A stretch of 64,000 nucleotides of DNA from Flagellimonas sp. MMG031 (lineage in GTDB: Bacteria; Bacteroidota; Bacteroidia; Flavobacteriales; Flavobacteriaceae). The position numbers were made by a program, and so were the translations under genes. This document shows, piece by piece, positions 8,730-17,668 of this stretch; the first letter of the stretch is position 1; every line of letters begins with the position of its first letter. The stretch covers positions 2,846,001 to 2,910,000 of the forward strand of contig NZ_CP157804.1 in NCBI RefSeq assembly GCF_040112705.1, given 5' to 3'. Under the pieces are notes generated by a model. The model ran no database searches. It had not been told where the DNA came from and was given only the letters and a program-made list of their open reading frames with translations.

Positions 8730-9095
8730 ATGAAAAAAATTATAACCATTCTTATAGCTGCCATTGTAATTGGTGTCGTGGGCTATTTTGCTTTTGTGTA
8801 TTACGTGCCATACAGTGAAGGCTATCGTTCCGGAGAATTGATAAAGTTCAGCAGAAAGGGCGTCATGGTGAAAACCTGGGAAGGGCAAATCAGTCAGGGT
8901 TTATCGGGTACCAATGTATTCTCGTTTTCCGTGGAAGATGGCGAAAAGGAGATTATTGAAAAAATGAAGGAGTACCAAGGGCAGTACATCAAAGTCACCT
9001 ACAAGGAACGCTACGCTACCTTTTTCTGGCTGGGCGATACCAAATATTTTATCACAGAGGTGAAATCGGAGAAGTCCCCTATTTTTAGGAACTAG
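8730..9095 (+). CDS. Conserved small membrane-anchored protein, function unknown
   Basis: A 121-residue protein: one N-terminal membrane helix (about 3-23), then an extracytoplasmic domain of about 95 residues with YSEGYRSGELIKFSRKG, a Gly/Ser stretch SQGLSGTNVFSF, and TYKERYATFFWLGDTKYF. From memory, similar flavobacterial proteins exist and some carry the misleading label 6-phosphogluconate dehydrogenase; nothing here resembles that enzyme. It follows rmuC by 19 bp and may share its transcript. No function can be assigned. Confidence 0.75.
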   Translation: MKKIITILIAAIVIGVVGYFAFVYYVPYSEGYRSGELIKFSRKGVMVKTWEGQISQGLSGTNVFSFSVEDGEKEIIEKMKEYQGQYIKVTYKERYATFFWLGDTKYFITEVKSEKSPIFRN

Positions 9096-9100
9096 ATGAC

Positions 9101-9171
9101 ACACCCCTAACCCCTCTTTTTAGAGGGGAACGTTGCGTCCCTCCTAGAAAGGAGGGATTGAGGGAGGTGTA
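9101..9171. repeat. Hairpin cluster next to the DUF559 gene
   Basis: Two adjacent hairpins, CCCCTC-tttttaG-AGGGG at 9112-9130 and CCCTCC-tagaa-GGAGGG at 9138-9155, lie inside a partly complementary outer pair (ACACCCCTAACCC against TTGAGGGAGGTGT). The structure abuts the 3' end of the DUF559 gene, and may act as its terminator or as one end of a mobile unit. Confidence 0.6.
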
Positions 9172-9542
9172 TTTCCATTCGCTTCAAATTGAAAAATATA
9201 TTCCTCAATCGCCCTCAAAACATTATCCATATCGCACAATACTTGGGTATCGGAAAATCGTAACACTTGAATACAAAGCTCATTCAACCTTTTTGTCTTA
9301 ACAACATCCTTCTTCCAAGTCCCTTCCAATTGATGAGAATAGCCATCCAGCTCTATCGCCAACCTCAATTTATTACAGAAAAAATCAACAATATACTCGT
9401 CAATCGGTTTTTGCCTATGAAAATCATATCCGTGCATTTGGTCACGCTTTAGCTTTTGCCATAATCTAATTTCAGATTTGGTGGCATTCCTTCTAAGTAA
9501 CCTTGCGAGTTCCTTGAGCTTTGGGTTATATTTGATAATCAT
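9144..9542 (-). CDS. DUF559 domain protein, predicted Vsr-like endonuclease
   Basis: A 132-residue protein with the DUF559 pattern: an N-terminal basic helix LKELARLLRRNATKSEIRLW, then LKRDQMHGYDFHRQKPIDEY, then VDFFCNKLRLAIELDGYSH. The Asp in IVDFFC and the E-D of AIELDG are the acidic residues expected of a PD-(D/E)XK nuclease related to very-short-patch repair enzymes. DUF559 genes are scattered and often stand alone; the biological role is not established. It is flanked at its 3' end by a hairpin cluster that overlaps its last codons. Confidence 0.85.
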   Translation of the reverse strand: MIIKYNPKLKELARLLRRNATKSEIRLWQKLKRDQMHGYDFHRQKPIDEYIVDFFCNKLRLAIELDGYSHQLEGTWKKDVVKTKRLNELCIQVLRFSDTQVLCDMDNVLRAIEEYIFQFEANGNTPPSIPPF

Positions 9543-9599
9543 AATGCATCATAGCTACTCCCCCGAGAAAAAGGATTCTATTAAAAACCCCATCAAAAT

Positions 9600-10145
9600 A
9601 TGAAAAAATTCAAATCATCCCGAGAAAGCAGGGTTTCCATCACGGAACTTATGCTGCCCTCCCACTCCAATTTTGGCGGCAAAGTGCATGGTGGACACAT
9701 TTTGAACCTAATGGACCAAATAGCCTTTGCCTGTGCATCCAAACATTCGCAAAGCTATTGTGTAACGGCCTCCGTGAACCGTGTGGATTTTTTGAATCCC
9801 ATTGATGTGGGGGAATTGGTCACTCTAAAAGCTTCGATTAACTACACAGGTAAAACTTCAATGGTGGTTGGCGTACGGGTGGAATCTGAAAATGTGACCA
9901 CAGGTATGGTCAAACATTGCAATTCTTCCTACTTTACCATGGTAGCCAAGGGAAAGGACGGAAAAAACAAAACAGTTCCCGGGTTGATCCTCAAGACCAA
10001 ACAGGACATTCGCCGTTTTGCGCGTAGCAAGGAACGCAAACAATCGGCCTTTCAGCGCGATAGCAAATACGAATCCAACAATTTTAAGGTAAACGAGTAC
10101 TTGGAGTTTTTACAGGGCGAAAACGTTAAGATGGATTTTGATTGA
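9600..10145 (+). CDS. Acyl-CoA thioesterase, hotdog fold (YciA/BACH type)
   Basis: A 181-residue protein. The hotdog core (about 12-125) has ITELMLPSHSNFGGKVHGGH then ILNLMDQIAFACASKHS, which holds the catalytic Asp/Asn-type residues of the acyl-CoA hydrolase family, and VTASVNRVDFLNPIDVGELV. A charged C-terminal tail (about 126-181) is less conserved. It hydrolyses acyl-CoA to free acid and CoA in the cytoplasm; the chain-length preference cannot be read. Its last 20 bp overlap the end of the convergent pgl gene. Confidence 0.88.
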   Translation: MKKFKSSRESRVSITELMLPSHSNFGGKVHGGHILNLMDQIAFACASKHSQSYCVTASVNRVDFLNPIDVGELVTLKASINYTGKTSMVVGVRVESENVTTGMVKHCNSSYFTMVAKGKDGKNKTVPGLILKTKQDIRRFARSKERKQSAFQRDSKYESNNFKVNEYLEFLQGENVKMDFD

Positions 10146-10851
10146 GCTCTGCGGCAGCCTCCTCATCCAAAAACCAAACTAAATTCCCAGATGCTGGATG
10201 CACCAAAGACGCCGGATACGCTTCCGAACCTTCGGTTTTCTCCACCACCGTCTTCACTTTCTCCGATTTTGATGCCCCTGTGACCAAAAAAGCGACCTCT
10301 TTAGCAGTATTGATCACTTTTCCATTGATGGACACCCGTTTTTGCCCCGAATCAGGGTGGGTGGCCACCACGCAATGGTCTTCCGCATCCCAAAGTTCAA
10401 TCTCATGAGGGAAAATGGAAGCCGTATGTCCGTCATCGCCCATACCCAAAATGACCAAATCGAATTGGGGCACGCCTTCTACCCTATCCAAATTGATTTC
10501 GAGCAGATTGGCATAACGCAAGGCTTCGCCTTTAGGGTCTTTTTCTCCCAATATCCTATGAATATTCTCCTTGGGCAGCTCAATTTTGGAAAACAGGTGC
10601 TCCACTGTCATTTTATAGTTGCTCTCATCATCGGAAGGAGGCACACAACGTTCGTCTCCCCAATAAAAATGTACCTTATTCCAATCTACCTTATCCGAAA
10701 AGTTTTCGGCCAGTACATCAAAAACTATTTTTGGGGTGCTCCCGCCCGAAAGGGCTACATGAAACGTGCCCTTGTCTTTCACTTGATCCACAAAATAGCT
10801 GGAAAACTGTTCAGCTACCTTTTGTTTGTCTTTATATATTTTCAAATTCAT
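10126..10851 (-). CDS. pgl: 6-phosphogluconolactonase
   Basis: A 241-residue protein with the family landmarks VALSGGSTPKIVFDVLA near 34, the strong VHFYWGDERCVPPSDDESNY block near 60-80, and LVILGMGDDGHTASIFP near 132-148. It hydrolyses 6-phosphogluconolactone to 6-phosphogluconate, the second step of the oxidative pentose phosphate pathway. It lies downstream of zwf on the same strand, separated by about 100 bp that contain a palindromic repeat, so the two may share a transcript. The length is normal for DevB-type enzymes. Confidence 0.95.
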   Translation of the reverse strand: MNLKIYKDKQKVAEQFSSYFVDQVKDKGTFHVALSGGSTPKIVFDVLAENFSDKVDWNKVHFYWGDERCVPPSDDESNYKMTVEHLFSKIELPKENIHRILGEKDPKGEALRYANLLEINLDRVEGVPQFDLVILGMGDDGHTASIFPHEIELWDAEDHCVVATHPDSGQKRVSINGKVINTAKEVAFLVTGASKSEKVKTVVEKTEGSEAYPASLVHPASGNLVWFLDEEAAAELNQNPS

Positions 10852-10867
10852 CTTGAATTAATTTTTG

Positions 10868-10912
10868 TTTCTCGAGTTTTCCTTCGACTGCGCTCAGGAT
10901 GACATCTCGAAC
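10868..10912. repeat. Short palindromic repeat (TCGAG-type) between zwf and pgl
   Basis: Contains TTCTCGAG near its left end and CTCGAA near its right end around CTTCGACTGCGCTCAGGATG. It resembles the family of TTCGAG/CTCGAA palindromes seen elsewhere in the window (7156, 42633, 63771). It could form a hairpin in the zwf-pgl mRNA. Confidence 0.4.
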
Positions 10913-10952
10913 AGAAAAATGATCATTGTCTATTGCTTGTTGATAATCGTAT

Positions 10953-12485
10953 CTAGCAGATTACGCAATAACCGGGGTCATCGGCCAAGTTTTCGCTGGG
11001 ATTACGCCAATACCCATCATCTTCAATCAAATCATCCGCATTTTCAGGTCCCCAGGCACCAGCCGCATAGCCGTACATGCGAACATCCTTGCCACTGCTC
11101 CAATAATTCAAAATAGGGTCTACAAATTCCCATGCTGCCTCCACCTCATCGGCGCGGGCATAGAGCGTAGCATCCCCTTGCATGGCATCCAACAACAAGC
11201 GTTCATAGGCTTCCATCACGTAAGTTTCAGCCAAATTGGCGTAGTAAAAATCCAAATTGGCGCGCTCTACCTTAAATCCTTGTCCCGGAACCTTCACACC
11301 GAACTTGATAAGAATCCCCTCATCAGGTTGGATACGGATAATCAATTTATTGTCCATCTCTTGCATTTCAGACCCCTTAAATATTTGATGGTGCGGCTTT
11401 TTAAAATGGATGACAATCTCCGTCACTTTGGTGGGCATACGTTTGGCGGTCCGCACATAAAAGGGCACACCGTGCCAGCGCCAGTTGTCCACATAAAATT
11501 TAATGGCCGCATAGGTTTCAGTAGTGGAATTGGGGTCCACCCCTTCTTCTTCACGGTAGCCCTTTACATCGTTTCCATCCACTTTGGAAGCCACGTATTG
11601 GGCCCGAATGGTATTTTCAAAAAGCTCCTTTTCGTCTGTCATGATACGGAGCGACTTCAATGCCTTTACTTTTTCATTCCTGATTTCTTCGGCATCTGCA
11701 CCAATGGGGGGCTCCATGACGACCAAAGAAACAATCTGCAACAAATGGTTTTGGAACATATCCCGAAGGGCACCCGATTTATCATAGTAGCCACCACGTT
11801 TTTCTACACCAACACTTTCGGCATTGGTGATTTCCACCCGTTGGATATAATTTCGGTTCCACAAAGGCTCAAAAATACTGTTGGAAAAACGGGTCACCAG
11901 TAAGTTTTGCACCGTTTCCTTCCCCAAATAATGGTCGATTCGATAAATCTGGTGCTCTTTAAAATATTTGTGAAGTCCTTTGTTGAGTTTCTGTGCCGTC
12001 TCCAAACTATAACCAAAGGGCTTCTCCACGATCAAGCGTTTCCACCCATTGTTTTGGGCGTTCATGCCCGCTTCGGAAAGATTATGCGATATGGTCTCGT
12101 AAAGTGTGGGCGGTGTGGAGAGGTAATAAATGATATTTCCCGAAGTATTGTACTTTTCCTTGAGGGACTCTACCCGTTTGCGGAGTGCACCATAATCAGT
12201 ATCGTAGCTCTTGCCCAAATCCTCATAAAACAGCTTGTCCGCAAAACCTTTTACCTTGTCTTTGTCCAGCTTTTCGGTTTTCGCAGCCAAGTATTTGCTC
12301 TCATAGACCACACGGTCACGAAATGCCTCGTCCGATAGGTCACTTCGGCTCACGCCAAGCACCACAAAGTTTTCCGGGAGTTGCTTGGCCATGTAAAGGT
12401 TGAACAGGGAAGGTATCAGCTTTCTAGCGGTCAAATCACCCGAAGCCCCAAAAATTACGAGCATTTGATTATCGGTCTTTTTCAT
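10953..12485 (-). CDS. zwf: Glucose-6-phosphate 1-dehydrogenase
   Basis: A 510-residue enzyme with the N-terminal nucleotide motif IFGASGDLTARKL (about 11-23), VEKPFGYSLETA near 155, the active-site block YRIDHYLGKETVQNLL near 181-196, and PFYVRTAKRMPTKVTEI near 335. It oxidises glucose 6-phosphate to 6-phosphogluconolactone, making NADPH (or NADH). It is transcribed away from gnd across about 160 bp and towards pgl, so all three oxidative branch enzymes are encoded side by side. Length and motifs are complete. Confidence 0.97.
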   Translation of the reverse strand: MKKTDNQMLVIFGASGDLTARKLIPSLFNLYMAKQLPENFVVLGVSRSDLSDEAFRDRVVYESKYLAAKTEKLDKDKVKGFADKLFYEDLGKSYDTDYGALRKRVESLKEKYNTSGNIIYYLSTPPTLYETISHNLSEAGMNAQNNGWKRLIVEKPFGYSLETAQKLNKGLHKYFKEHQIYRIDHYLGKETVQNLLVTRFSNSIFEPLWNRNYIQRVEITNAESVGVEKRGGYYDKSGALRDMFQNHLLQIVSLVVMEPPIGADAEEIRNEKVKALKSLRIMTDEKELFENTIRAQYVASKVDGNDVKGYREEEGVDPNSTTETYAAIKFYVDNWRWHGVPFYVRTAKRMPTKVTEIVIHFKKPHHQIFKGSEMQEMDNKLIIRIQPDEGILIKFGVKVPGQGFKVERANLDFYYANLAETYVMEAYERLLLDAMQGDATLYARADEVEAAWEFVDPILNYWSSGKDVRMYGYAAGAWGPENADDLIEDDGYWRNPSENLADDPGYCVIC

Positions 12486-12648
12486 AGTGTTCTTTGGTTT
12501 CTGGCAGATTGTGCTCCTTCAACACCGCTCCATGCAAAAGGTGTCATTATTTTTGAGCATGACGAATATAAGGTTTATTTTAGGTTCTTAATTGAAGAAA
12601 CCACAACCTTTGGGTTGTCTTAACATCAAAAGAAGAAGAAATACCAAA

Positions 12649-14058
12649 ATGACAGACACGTATGATTTTGGCCTTGTGGGCCTTGGGGTAATGGGACGTA
12701 ATTTTATTTTGAATGTGGCCGATAATGGCTTCACTGCATTTGGCAACGATCTGGATGAGGAAAAAGTGAGCGCATTGATCAAAGAAGGGGGTGATCCTGC
12801 CAAGGTAAATGCCACTTCGGATGTCGGGACCTTTGTAAAGTGGTTGTCAACCCCAAGGAAAATCATGCTGTTGGTGCCCGCAGGAAAAGTTGTGGATAGT
12901 GTTATTGAAGGGTTGTTGCCCCACTTGGACAAAGGAGATATTATTATCGATGGAGGAAACTCCTTTTATACCGATACCGACCGTAGGGAAGCTTATTTAA
13001 AGGAAAAGGGGATTAACTTTTTTGGGGCCGGGGTTTCCGGAGGTGCCGAAGGAGCCCGAAAAGGACCAAGCATCATGCCTGGTGGTTCCAAAGAAGCCTA
13101 TCAGCACGTAAAACCAATTTTTGAGGCGGTCTCCGCCAAATACAACGGGGAACCCTGTGTAGCTTATTTGGGACCAAAATCTGCAGGAAATTATGTGAAA
13201 ATGGTGCACAATGGCATCGAATACGGATTGATGCAGTTGACCTCCGAAATATACGACCTGCTCAAAAAAGCGGGCGGACTCACCAACGATGAACTTCATA
13301 AGACCTATGCTGAATGGAACGAGGGACGATTACAATCCTTCTTGGTGGAAATCACATCGGAAATCTTTGCACAAAAGGACGAGCTGACCGATAATGATCT
13401 CGTGGATATGATCTTGGACAAGGCCAAGCAAAAGGGAACCGGAAAATGGACCTCCCAAAATGCCATGGATTTGGGCATCCCAGTACCCACTATCGATATT
13501 GCGGTGAGCATGCGGGAAATATCCGCATTGAAAGACGAACGCATCAAAGCGGACGAATTGTACGACCGTCCTACCCTTAAAGGGGTGGATAAGGCTGATT
13601 TTACCGCAAAAGCGGAACAGGCACTGTACTTTGCCTTTATCATTACCTATGCGCAAGGCATGCACCAATTGGCGGATGCCTCCAAGGAATACGGTTATGA
13701 ACTGGAGCTGGGTGAAATTGCCAAAATATGGCGCGCGGGCTGTATTATCCGGGCAGCCTTATTGGCCGATATTACCGAAGCCTATCAAGCCGATAAAGAT
13801 TTACAAAACCTCCTGCTCTCCCCTTCTTTTGTGGAAAAAGTACAAAGTACGGTAAATGCCGCACGGGAATTGGTCAGTTATGGAGCAGCCAACGGCATTC
13901 CGTTGCCGGGATTGTCCAACGCACTCACTTATTTTGATGCCTACACCAGCAGCCGTTTGCCGTTGAACTTGATTCAGGCGCAACGCGATTATTTTGGCTC
14001 TCACACCTACGAGCGCTTAGATCGTGAAGGTATTTTTCATACTGAATGGGATAGGTAA
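12649..14058 (+). CDS. gnd: 6-phosphogluconate dehydrogenase, decarboxylating
   Basis: The start is set at the ATG at 12649 after AAGAAGAAGAAATACC; the open frame extends to 12592 but only adds non-homologous residues. The product has 469 residues: Rossmann motif GLVGLGVMGRNF (8-19), GGNSFYTDTDRR near 103, the signature GVSGGAEGARKGPSIMPGG near 127-145, and SAGNYVKMVHNGIEYGLMQL near 181-200 with the catalytic Lys and Asn. It converts 6-phosphogluconate to ribulose 5-phosphate, CO2 and reduced cofactor. It is the third oxidative pentose phosphate gene, divergent from zwf and pgl. Confidence 0.97.
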   Translation: MTDTYDFGLVGLGVMGRNFILNVADNGFTAFGNDLDEEKVSALIKEGGDPAKVNATSDVGTFVKWLSTPRKIMLLVPAGKVVDSVIEGLLPHLDKGDIIIDGGNSFYTDTDRREAYLKEKGINFFGAGVSGGAEGARKGPSIMPGGSKEAYQHVKPIFEAVSAKYNGEPCVAYLGPKSAGNYVKMVHNGIEYGLMQLTSEIYDLLKKAGGLTNDELHKTYAEWNEGRLQSFLVEITSEIFAQKDELTDNDLVDMILDKAKQKGTGKWTSQNAMDLGIPVPTIDIAVSMREISALKDERIKADELYDRPTLKGVDKADFTAKAEQALYFAFIITYAQGMHQLADASKEYGYELELGEIAKIWRAGCIIRAALLADITEAYQADKDLQNLLLSPSFVEKVQSTVNAARELVSYGAANGIPLPGLSNALTYFDAYTSSRLPLNLIQAQRDYFGSHTYERLDREGIFHTEWDR

Positions 14059-14078
14059 AATCAAAAAAACGTTAATCT

Positions 14079-14576
14079 ATGGGATTAAAAACCGTTTTAT
14101 TAAACTTAACTTTTGTCATCACCATTTGTTTTTTTGCGAATATTGGTTTCTCCCAAAGTAAAGGTTATAAAGATGTAGAGTATAAAATTATTGCCGAAGG
14201 AATTGATTCTCCGATTGAAGATTTACAAATTGTTTGCTTCAATAAATTCTTTAACAAAGACTATCTCCCATCTGATTTTCGTGAGAAATACAACTTAAAT
14301 GATAAAAGTTTGTATAAAAAACAAATGCTTGTTGAGATTTTTAGAACAAATACTGCTAATAACGGTTTCGATAAAATCTATTTAAAGGGAATAAAAGAAG
14401 GTCAAGACAAAATACTAATTGAATACAATTTCATCAATTCAGATAACACCAATGATGATAAAAGACTAAGTCCTTTTTTGATTGTTCAAATTCCGAAATC
14501 AAAAAAGGAAATAAAATTTGTAGTTGATGGTGTTAACAACAATTCCGAGTCTGAAATATATATTGATAATCAATGA
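14079..14576 (+). CDS. Secreted protein of unknown function
   Basis: A 165-residue protein with a hydrophobic signal (about 6-24) and probable cleavage after GFSQ. The mature part is AT-richer than its neighbours and predicted all-beta, with IDSPIEDLQIVCFNKFFNKD and PFLIVQIPKSKKEIKFV. The IPKSxKEIKFV tail vaguely recalls PrcB-like secreted domains, but that is weak. It overlaps the next start by 4 bp, which argues for co-translation with the ChaN-like gene. No function is assigned. Confidence 0.6.
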   Translation: MGLKTVLLNLTFVITICFFANIGFSQSKGYKDVEYKIIAEGIDSPIEDLQIVCFNKFFNKDYLPSDFREKYNLNDKSLYKKQMLVEIFRTNTANNGFDKIYLKGIKEGQDKILIEYNFINSDNTNDDKRLSPFLIVQIPKSKKEIKFVVDGVNNNSESEIYIDNQ

Positions 14577-15424
14577 AAAAACTGCTTTTCCTTTTAGCCT
14601 TCACCCTTTCCTTTTTGACCGTAACCGCTCAAAAAGCACCCTATGTTATTTACAACACGAAAGGGAAAAAGGTCTCCTATAAAAAAATGCTCAAAACCCT
14701 TGAGGATAAGGATATGGTGCTCTTCGGGGAGCTTCACAACAATCCCATTGCGCATTGGTTGCAATATGAGCTTACGGCAGACCTGCATTCCAAACGCCAA
14801 CTTATTTTGGGTGCCGAAATGATCGAGGCCGATAATCAGGATGAACTCAACGATTACCTATCGGGAAAAATCGATTATAAAGCACTGGACTCCACTGCGC
14901 GGCTCTGGAACAACCATAAAACAGATTATGCCCCATTGGTGGACTTTGCCAGGGACAGTAGTTTGGTGTTTGTGGCCTCCAATGTGCCCAGACGCTACGC
15001 CAGCATGGTGTATAGAGGTGGTTTCGAAGCTTTGGATTCGCTCCCAGCCCAAGAAAAGGCATGGATTGCTCCTTTGCCCATTGCCTATGACCCTGAACTG
15101 CCCGGATACAAAAACATTCTAGAAATGATGGGCGACCATGGCAGTCCCACCTTGGTGATGGCACAAGCCATTAAAGATGCCACGATGGCCCACTTTATCC
15201 TTCAAAATTATAAGGAAGGCTCCCTGTTTTTGCACTACAACGGGGCCTACCATTCCAACGATTATGAAGGTATTCTTTGGTATTTGCAATTGCAACGACC
15301 TGATTTGGACTACGGAACCATTTCCACCGTAACACAGGAAAACGTCCACAAACTAGAAGAGGAAAATGAAAATTTGGCTGATTTCATTATCTGTGTGGAT
15401 CAAAACATGACCACAACCTATTAA
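14573..15424 (+). CDS. ChaN-like (haem-binding uptake / Tiki superfamily) secreted protein
   Basis: A 283-residue protein with a signal peptide ending TVTAQ (about 1-19). The domain shows MVLFGELHNNPIAHWLQ near 49-65, LILGAEMIEADNQDELN near 77-93, RLWNNHKTDYAPLVDFA near 110, and a late LFLHYNGAYHSNDYEGILWY. GELHNN, E of GAEM and H of GAYH are the conserved metal or haem positions of the ChaN / EreA-like group. It is called iron-regulated in some species; whether it binds haem or is a protease here is open. It probably forms a pair with the preceding small gene. Confidence 0.8.
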   Translation: MKKLLFLLAFTLSFLTVTAQKAPYVIYNTKGKKVSYKKMLKTLEDKDMVLFGELHNNPIAHWLQYELTADLHSKRQLILGAEMIEADNQDELNDYLSGKIDYKALDSTARLWNNHKTDYAPLVDFARDSSLVFVASNVPRRYASMVYRGGFEALDSLPAQEKAWIAPLPIAYDPELPGYKNILEMMGDHGSPTLVMAQAIKDATMAHFILQNYKEGSLFLHYNGAYHSNDYEGILWYLQLQRPDLDYGTISTVTQENVHKLEEENENLADFIICVDQNMTTTY

Positions 15425-15541
15425 TTGCACTACTTTTTCAGAGGTATGTTCCAACAAGGGATAATTTCCTTATTTTTAGGAAATTATACACCCTATCCAT
15501 TCGTATTGCCAATATATGGATAGGGAAAAAATCAACCGACC

Positions 15542-16030
15542 ATGAAAATACTAGTATTAATTCTTGTAGCAGTGACCTTCCTGTCCTGTGGAGAAAAACA
15601 GGATAAAGCGATTGAAGAGCCCGTTCACACCGATACAATTGATGTTGCGGCCGAATTGGCCAAGATTGAAGAGGTACGACAATCCTTCGAGCAAACCGTC
15701 AAGGAAAAACGCTATGGCGATCTGGGCAAGTTTACCACAGAGGATATGATTTCAATTGGTCCTGGCAGTGAAGATTGGATTGCCTATCGAAAACTGAGGG
15801 AACAGCACGGAAACAAATTTCGTTATGATAGCATCAAAATGAATCCAAAGGAAACCGTGATATTGTCCGACACCATGGCCTATGATTTTGGTGTAAGCTC
15901 CGTATACTACACCGATGAAAATGGAACGGTACACGAAATGGAGGATACTTTTTTGGTCATCATGAAAAAAAATAAGAACGGTGAATGGAAGTTGCACAGG
16001 GAACTTGCATCATCTTTAGTAATAGACTAA
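15542..16030 (+). CDS. SnoaL/DUF4440-like lipoprotein
   Basis: A 162-residue protein with lipobox FLSCG (Cys near 17). After a linker the domain (about 40-160) follows the NTF2-like pattern: IEEVRQSFEQTVKEKRYGDL, TEDMISIGPGS, and a closing DTFLVIMKKNKNGEWKLHRE. NTF2-like folds hold small ligands or act as isomerase-type enzymes; secreted DUF4440 proteins are mostly uncharacterised. It opens a co-directional run with amidohydrolases, and a related fold recurs at 17125. Its ATG follows a plausible leader; the 15425-15541 gap has no clear promoter match. Confidence 0.75.
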   Translation: MKILVLILVAVTFLSCGEKQDKAIEEPVHTDTIDVAAELAKIEEVRQSFEQTVKEKRYGDLGKFTTEDMISIGPGSEDWIAYRKLREQHGNKFRYDSIKMNPKETVILSDTMAYDFGVSSVYYTDENGTVHEMEDTFLVIMKKNKNGEWKLHRELASSLVID

Positions 16031-16060
16031 TTTTCAATCCTGTACATACACATTCTGATT

Positions 16061-17095
16061 ATGAAAATCACTGTAAAGAATTACGTGTTCCTTACAGTTT
16101 GTATTTGCCTTTTAGGATGTTCCCCCAGTACAAACAAGAAGAACGAATTGAGCGAACAAAGGGCCTATGAAGGGCCTATAATCGACATGCATCTCCATGC
16201 TCTGGAGGACAATGAACTGTCGCCAGAACCTATGGCGATGTGCACCCCCCTTTCCACCATCGTCCAACATTTTGACCCTCAGAATGACTTTGGCGATATT
16301 TTTTGGGGGAAAGCGGTTAATCCAGATTGTACAAATCCCTATTGGTCTCCTGTAACCTACAAGGAATATGTGGATAGACTCAACCATCAGGTTAAAACCT
16401 ATAAGATTACAGCCGTAACCAGTGGTAGCCTCCAAGCAACTAAAAAATTGATGGACCATTTCCCCGACCAATTCATGCGAGGGATTCAATTTCGCATTAA
16501 TCGGGACAGTATCGCTGTAGACAGTCTCAAGTCCATAGTACAAAATGAGGGAATGGACATTTTAGGGGAAATAAGCAATCAATATGGAGGTATTGCTCCT
16601 AACGACCCTATAATGTATCCATATTATGCCATGGCCGAGGAAATGGATGTTCCGATTCTGCTTCATATGGGAAGTGGGCTTCCCGGAACCCCTTTGTTTC
16701 TGAATCCCGAGTACCAAGTGGGCCATTCCAATCCCTTGCTTTTGGAAGAAATTTTGAAAAAATATCCCAAGATGCGGATATCCATTGCCCATTATGGGGA
16801 GCCGTTCATTGACGAACTTATTGCGATGATGTACCATTACCCACAGTTATATGTGGATTTGGGAGGTATACAATGGTGCTATCCACGTGAATATTTTTAT
16901 CAAAGTCATCTTAAAAAATTGATAGATGCTGGCTTTGGAAAGCGTATCATGTTCGGTTCCGATATGATTATTTGGCCAGAATTGATAGAAGAATCCATAG
17001 CCATTATAAATAATGCTGATTTTCTGACCTATGAACAGAAGGCAGATATCTTTTACAACAACGCAGCCCGCTTTTTGAGGCTGTCCAAAAATTGA
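16061..17095 (+). CDS. Amidohydrolase-2 family lipoprotein (COG2159-like)
   Basis: A 344-residue protein with lipobox LLGCS (Cys near 20). The metal-binding start IIDMHLHALEDNE (near 40-52) gives the HxH pair; later come DILGEISNQYGG, VPILLHMGSGLPG, ISIAHYGEPF, and MFGSDMIIWP with the Asp expected to bind metal. It ends EQKADIFYNNAARFLRLSKN, the usual closing helix. Members hydrolyse or decarboxylate small carbonyl compounds. It is a clear paralog of the protein at 18514, sharing DAGFGKRIMFGxD, though only this one is lipidated. The substrate is unknown. Confidence 0.85.
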   Translation: MKITVKNYVFLTVCICLLGCSPSTNKKNELSEQRAYEGPIIDMHLHALEDNELSPEPMAMCTPLSTIVQHFDPQNDFGDIFWGKAVNPDCTNPYWSPVTYKEYVDRLNHQVKTYKITAVTSGSLQATKKLMDHFPDQFMRGIQFRINRDSIAVDSLKSIVQNEGMDILGEISNQYGGIAPNDPIMYPYYAMAEEMDVPILLHMGSGLPGTPLFLNPEYQVGHSNPLLLEEILKKYPKMRISIAHYGEPFIDELIAMMYHYPQLYVDLGGIQWCYPREYFYQSHLKKLIDAGFGKRIMFGSDMIIWPELIEESIAIINNADFLTYEQKADIFYNNAARFLRLSKN

Positions 17096-17124
17096 ATATC
17101 AAATAACCCATTAACTATATCATT

Positions 17125-17655
17125 ATGAAAAATCAATTCGTCTGTATTCTTTCAACATTGCTGATAGTTCTGTTTGCTGCTAGTTGTGAGCAAACCACAG
17201 CTGAACCGATGTCAGGGGAAGCCTATTCCGCTGAAATCCAAAAAATCATTGAAGCAAAAAATGAAAAAATCCAAGGATTCTATGCTTCGGGCATGATTGA
17301 CTCCGCTGCTGTACACTTTGCAGATAATTGCATTCAATTTATGCCCAATCAACCCGCAATTGTAGGGATTGAGAACTACAAAGCAGCGTGGAAACAAAAT
17401 ATCCAGTTTGGAAAATGGCAGTTGGAGCTCAATACCCAAGAAGTGAAGGCCAGTGGCCATTTGGCGACAGAATACGGCAAATACAGCTTAACATTTACAC
17501 CCAATGAAACCTCACCCATTCCCGCGATGGAAGATAAAGGCAACTATTTGGTGCTCTGGGAAAAAATGGAAGGGGAATGGAAAGTTCTCTGGGACGCACC
17601 CGTTACCGAGCTTCCCATGCCCAGCCAAGCTCCGGATTCGACCATGGTAGAGTAA
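17125..17655 (+). CDS. SnoaL-like (DUF4440) lipoprotein
   Basis: A 176-residue protein with lipobox FAASC (Cys near 21). The NTF2-like domain is IIEAKNEKIQGFYASGMIDS, AVHFADNCIQFMPNQPAIVG, LATEYGKYSLTF and a final WEKMEGEWKVLWD. It resembles secreted DUF4440 proteins that may bind small ligands. It sits between an amidohydrolase lipoprotein and an AraC-family regulator with short gaps (29 and 13 bp), so it is probably co-transcribed with them. Confidence 0.8.
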   Translation: MKNQFVCILSTLLIVLFAASCEQTTAEPMSGEAYSAEIQKIIEAKNEKIQGFYASGMIDSAAVHFADNCIQFMPNQPAIVGIENYKAAWKQNIQFGKWQLELNTQEVKASGHLATEYGKYSLTFTPNETSPIPAMEDKGNYLVLWEKMEGEWKVLWDAPVTELPMPSQAPDSTMVE

Positions 17656-17668
17656 AATAAACCATCCA

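Noticed and set aside
8730..9095. 6-phosphogluconate dehydrogenase label for the 121-residue protein
   Set aside because: It has a membrane helix and no Rossmann motif or catalytic residues of that enzyme; the real gnd is at 12649.
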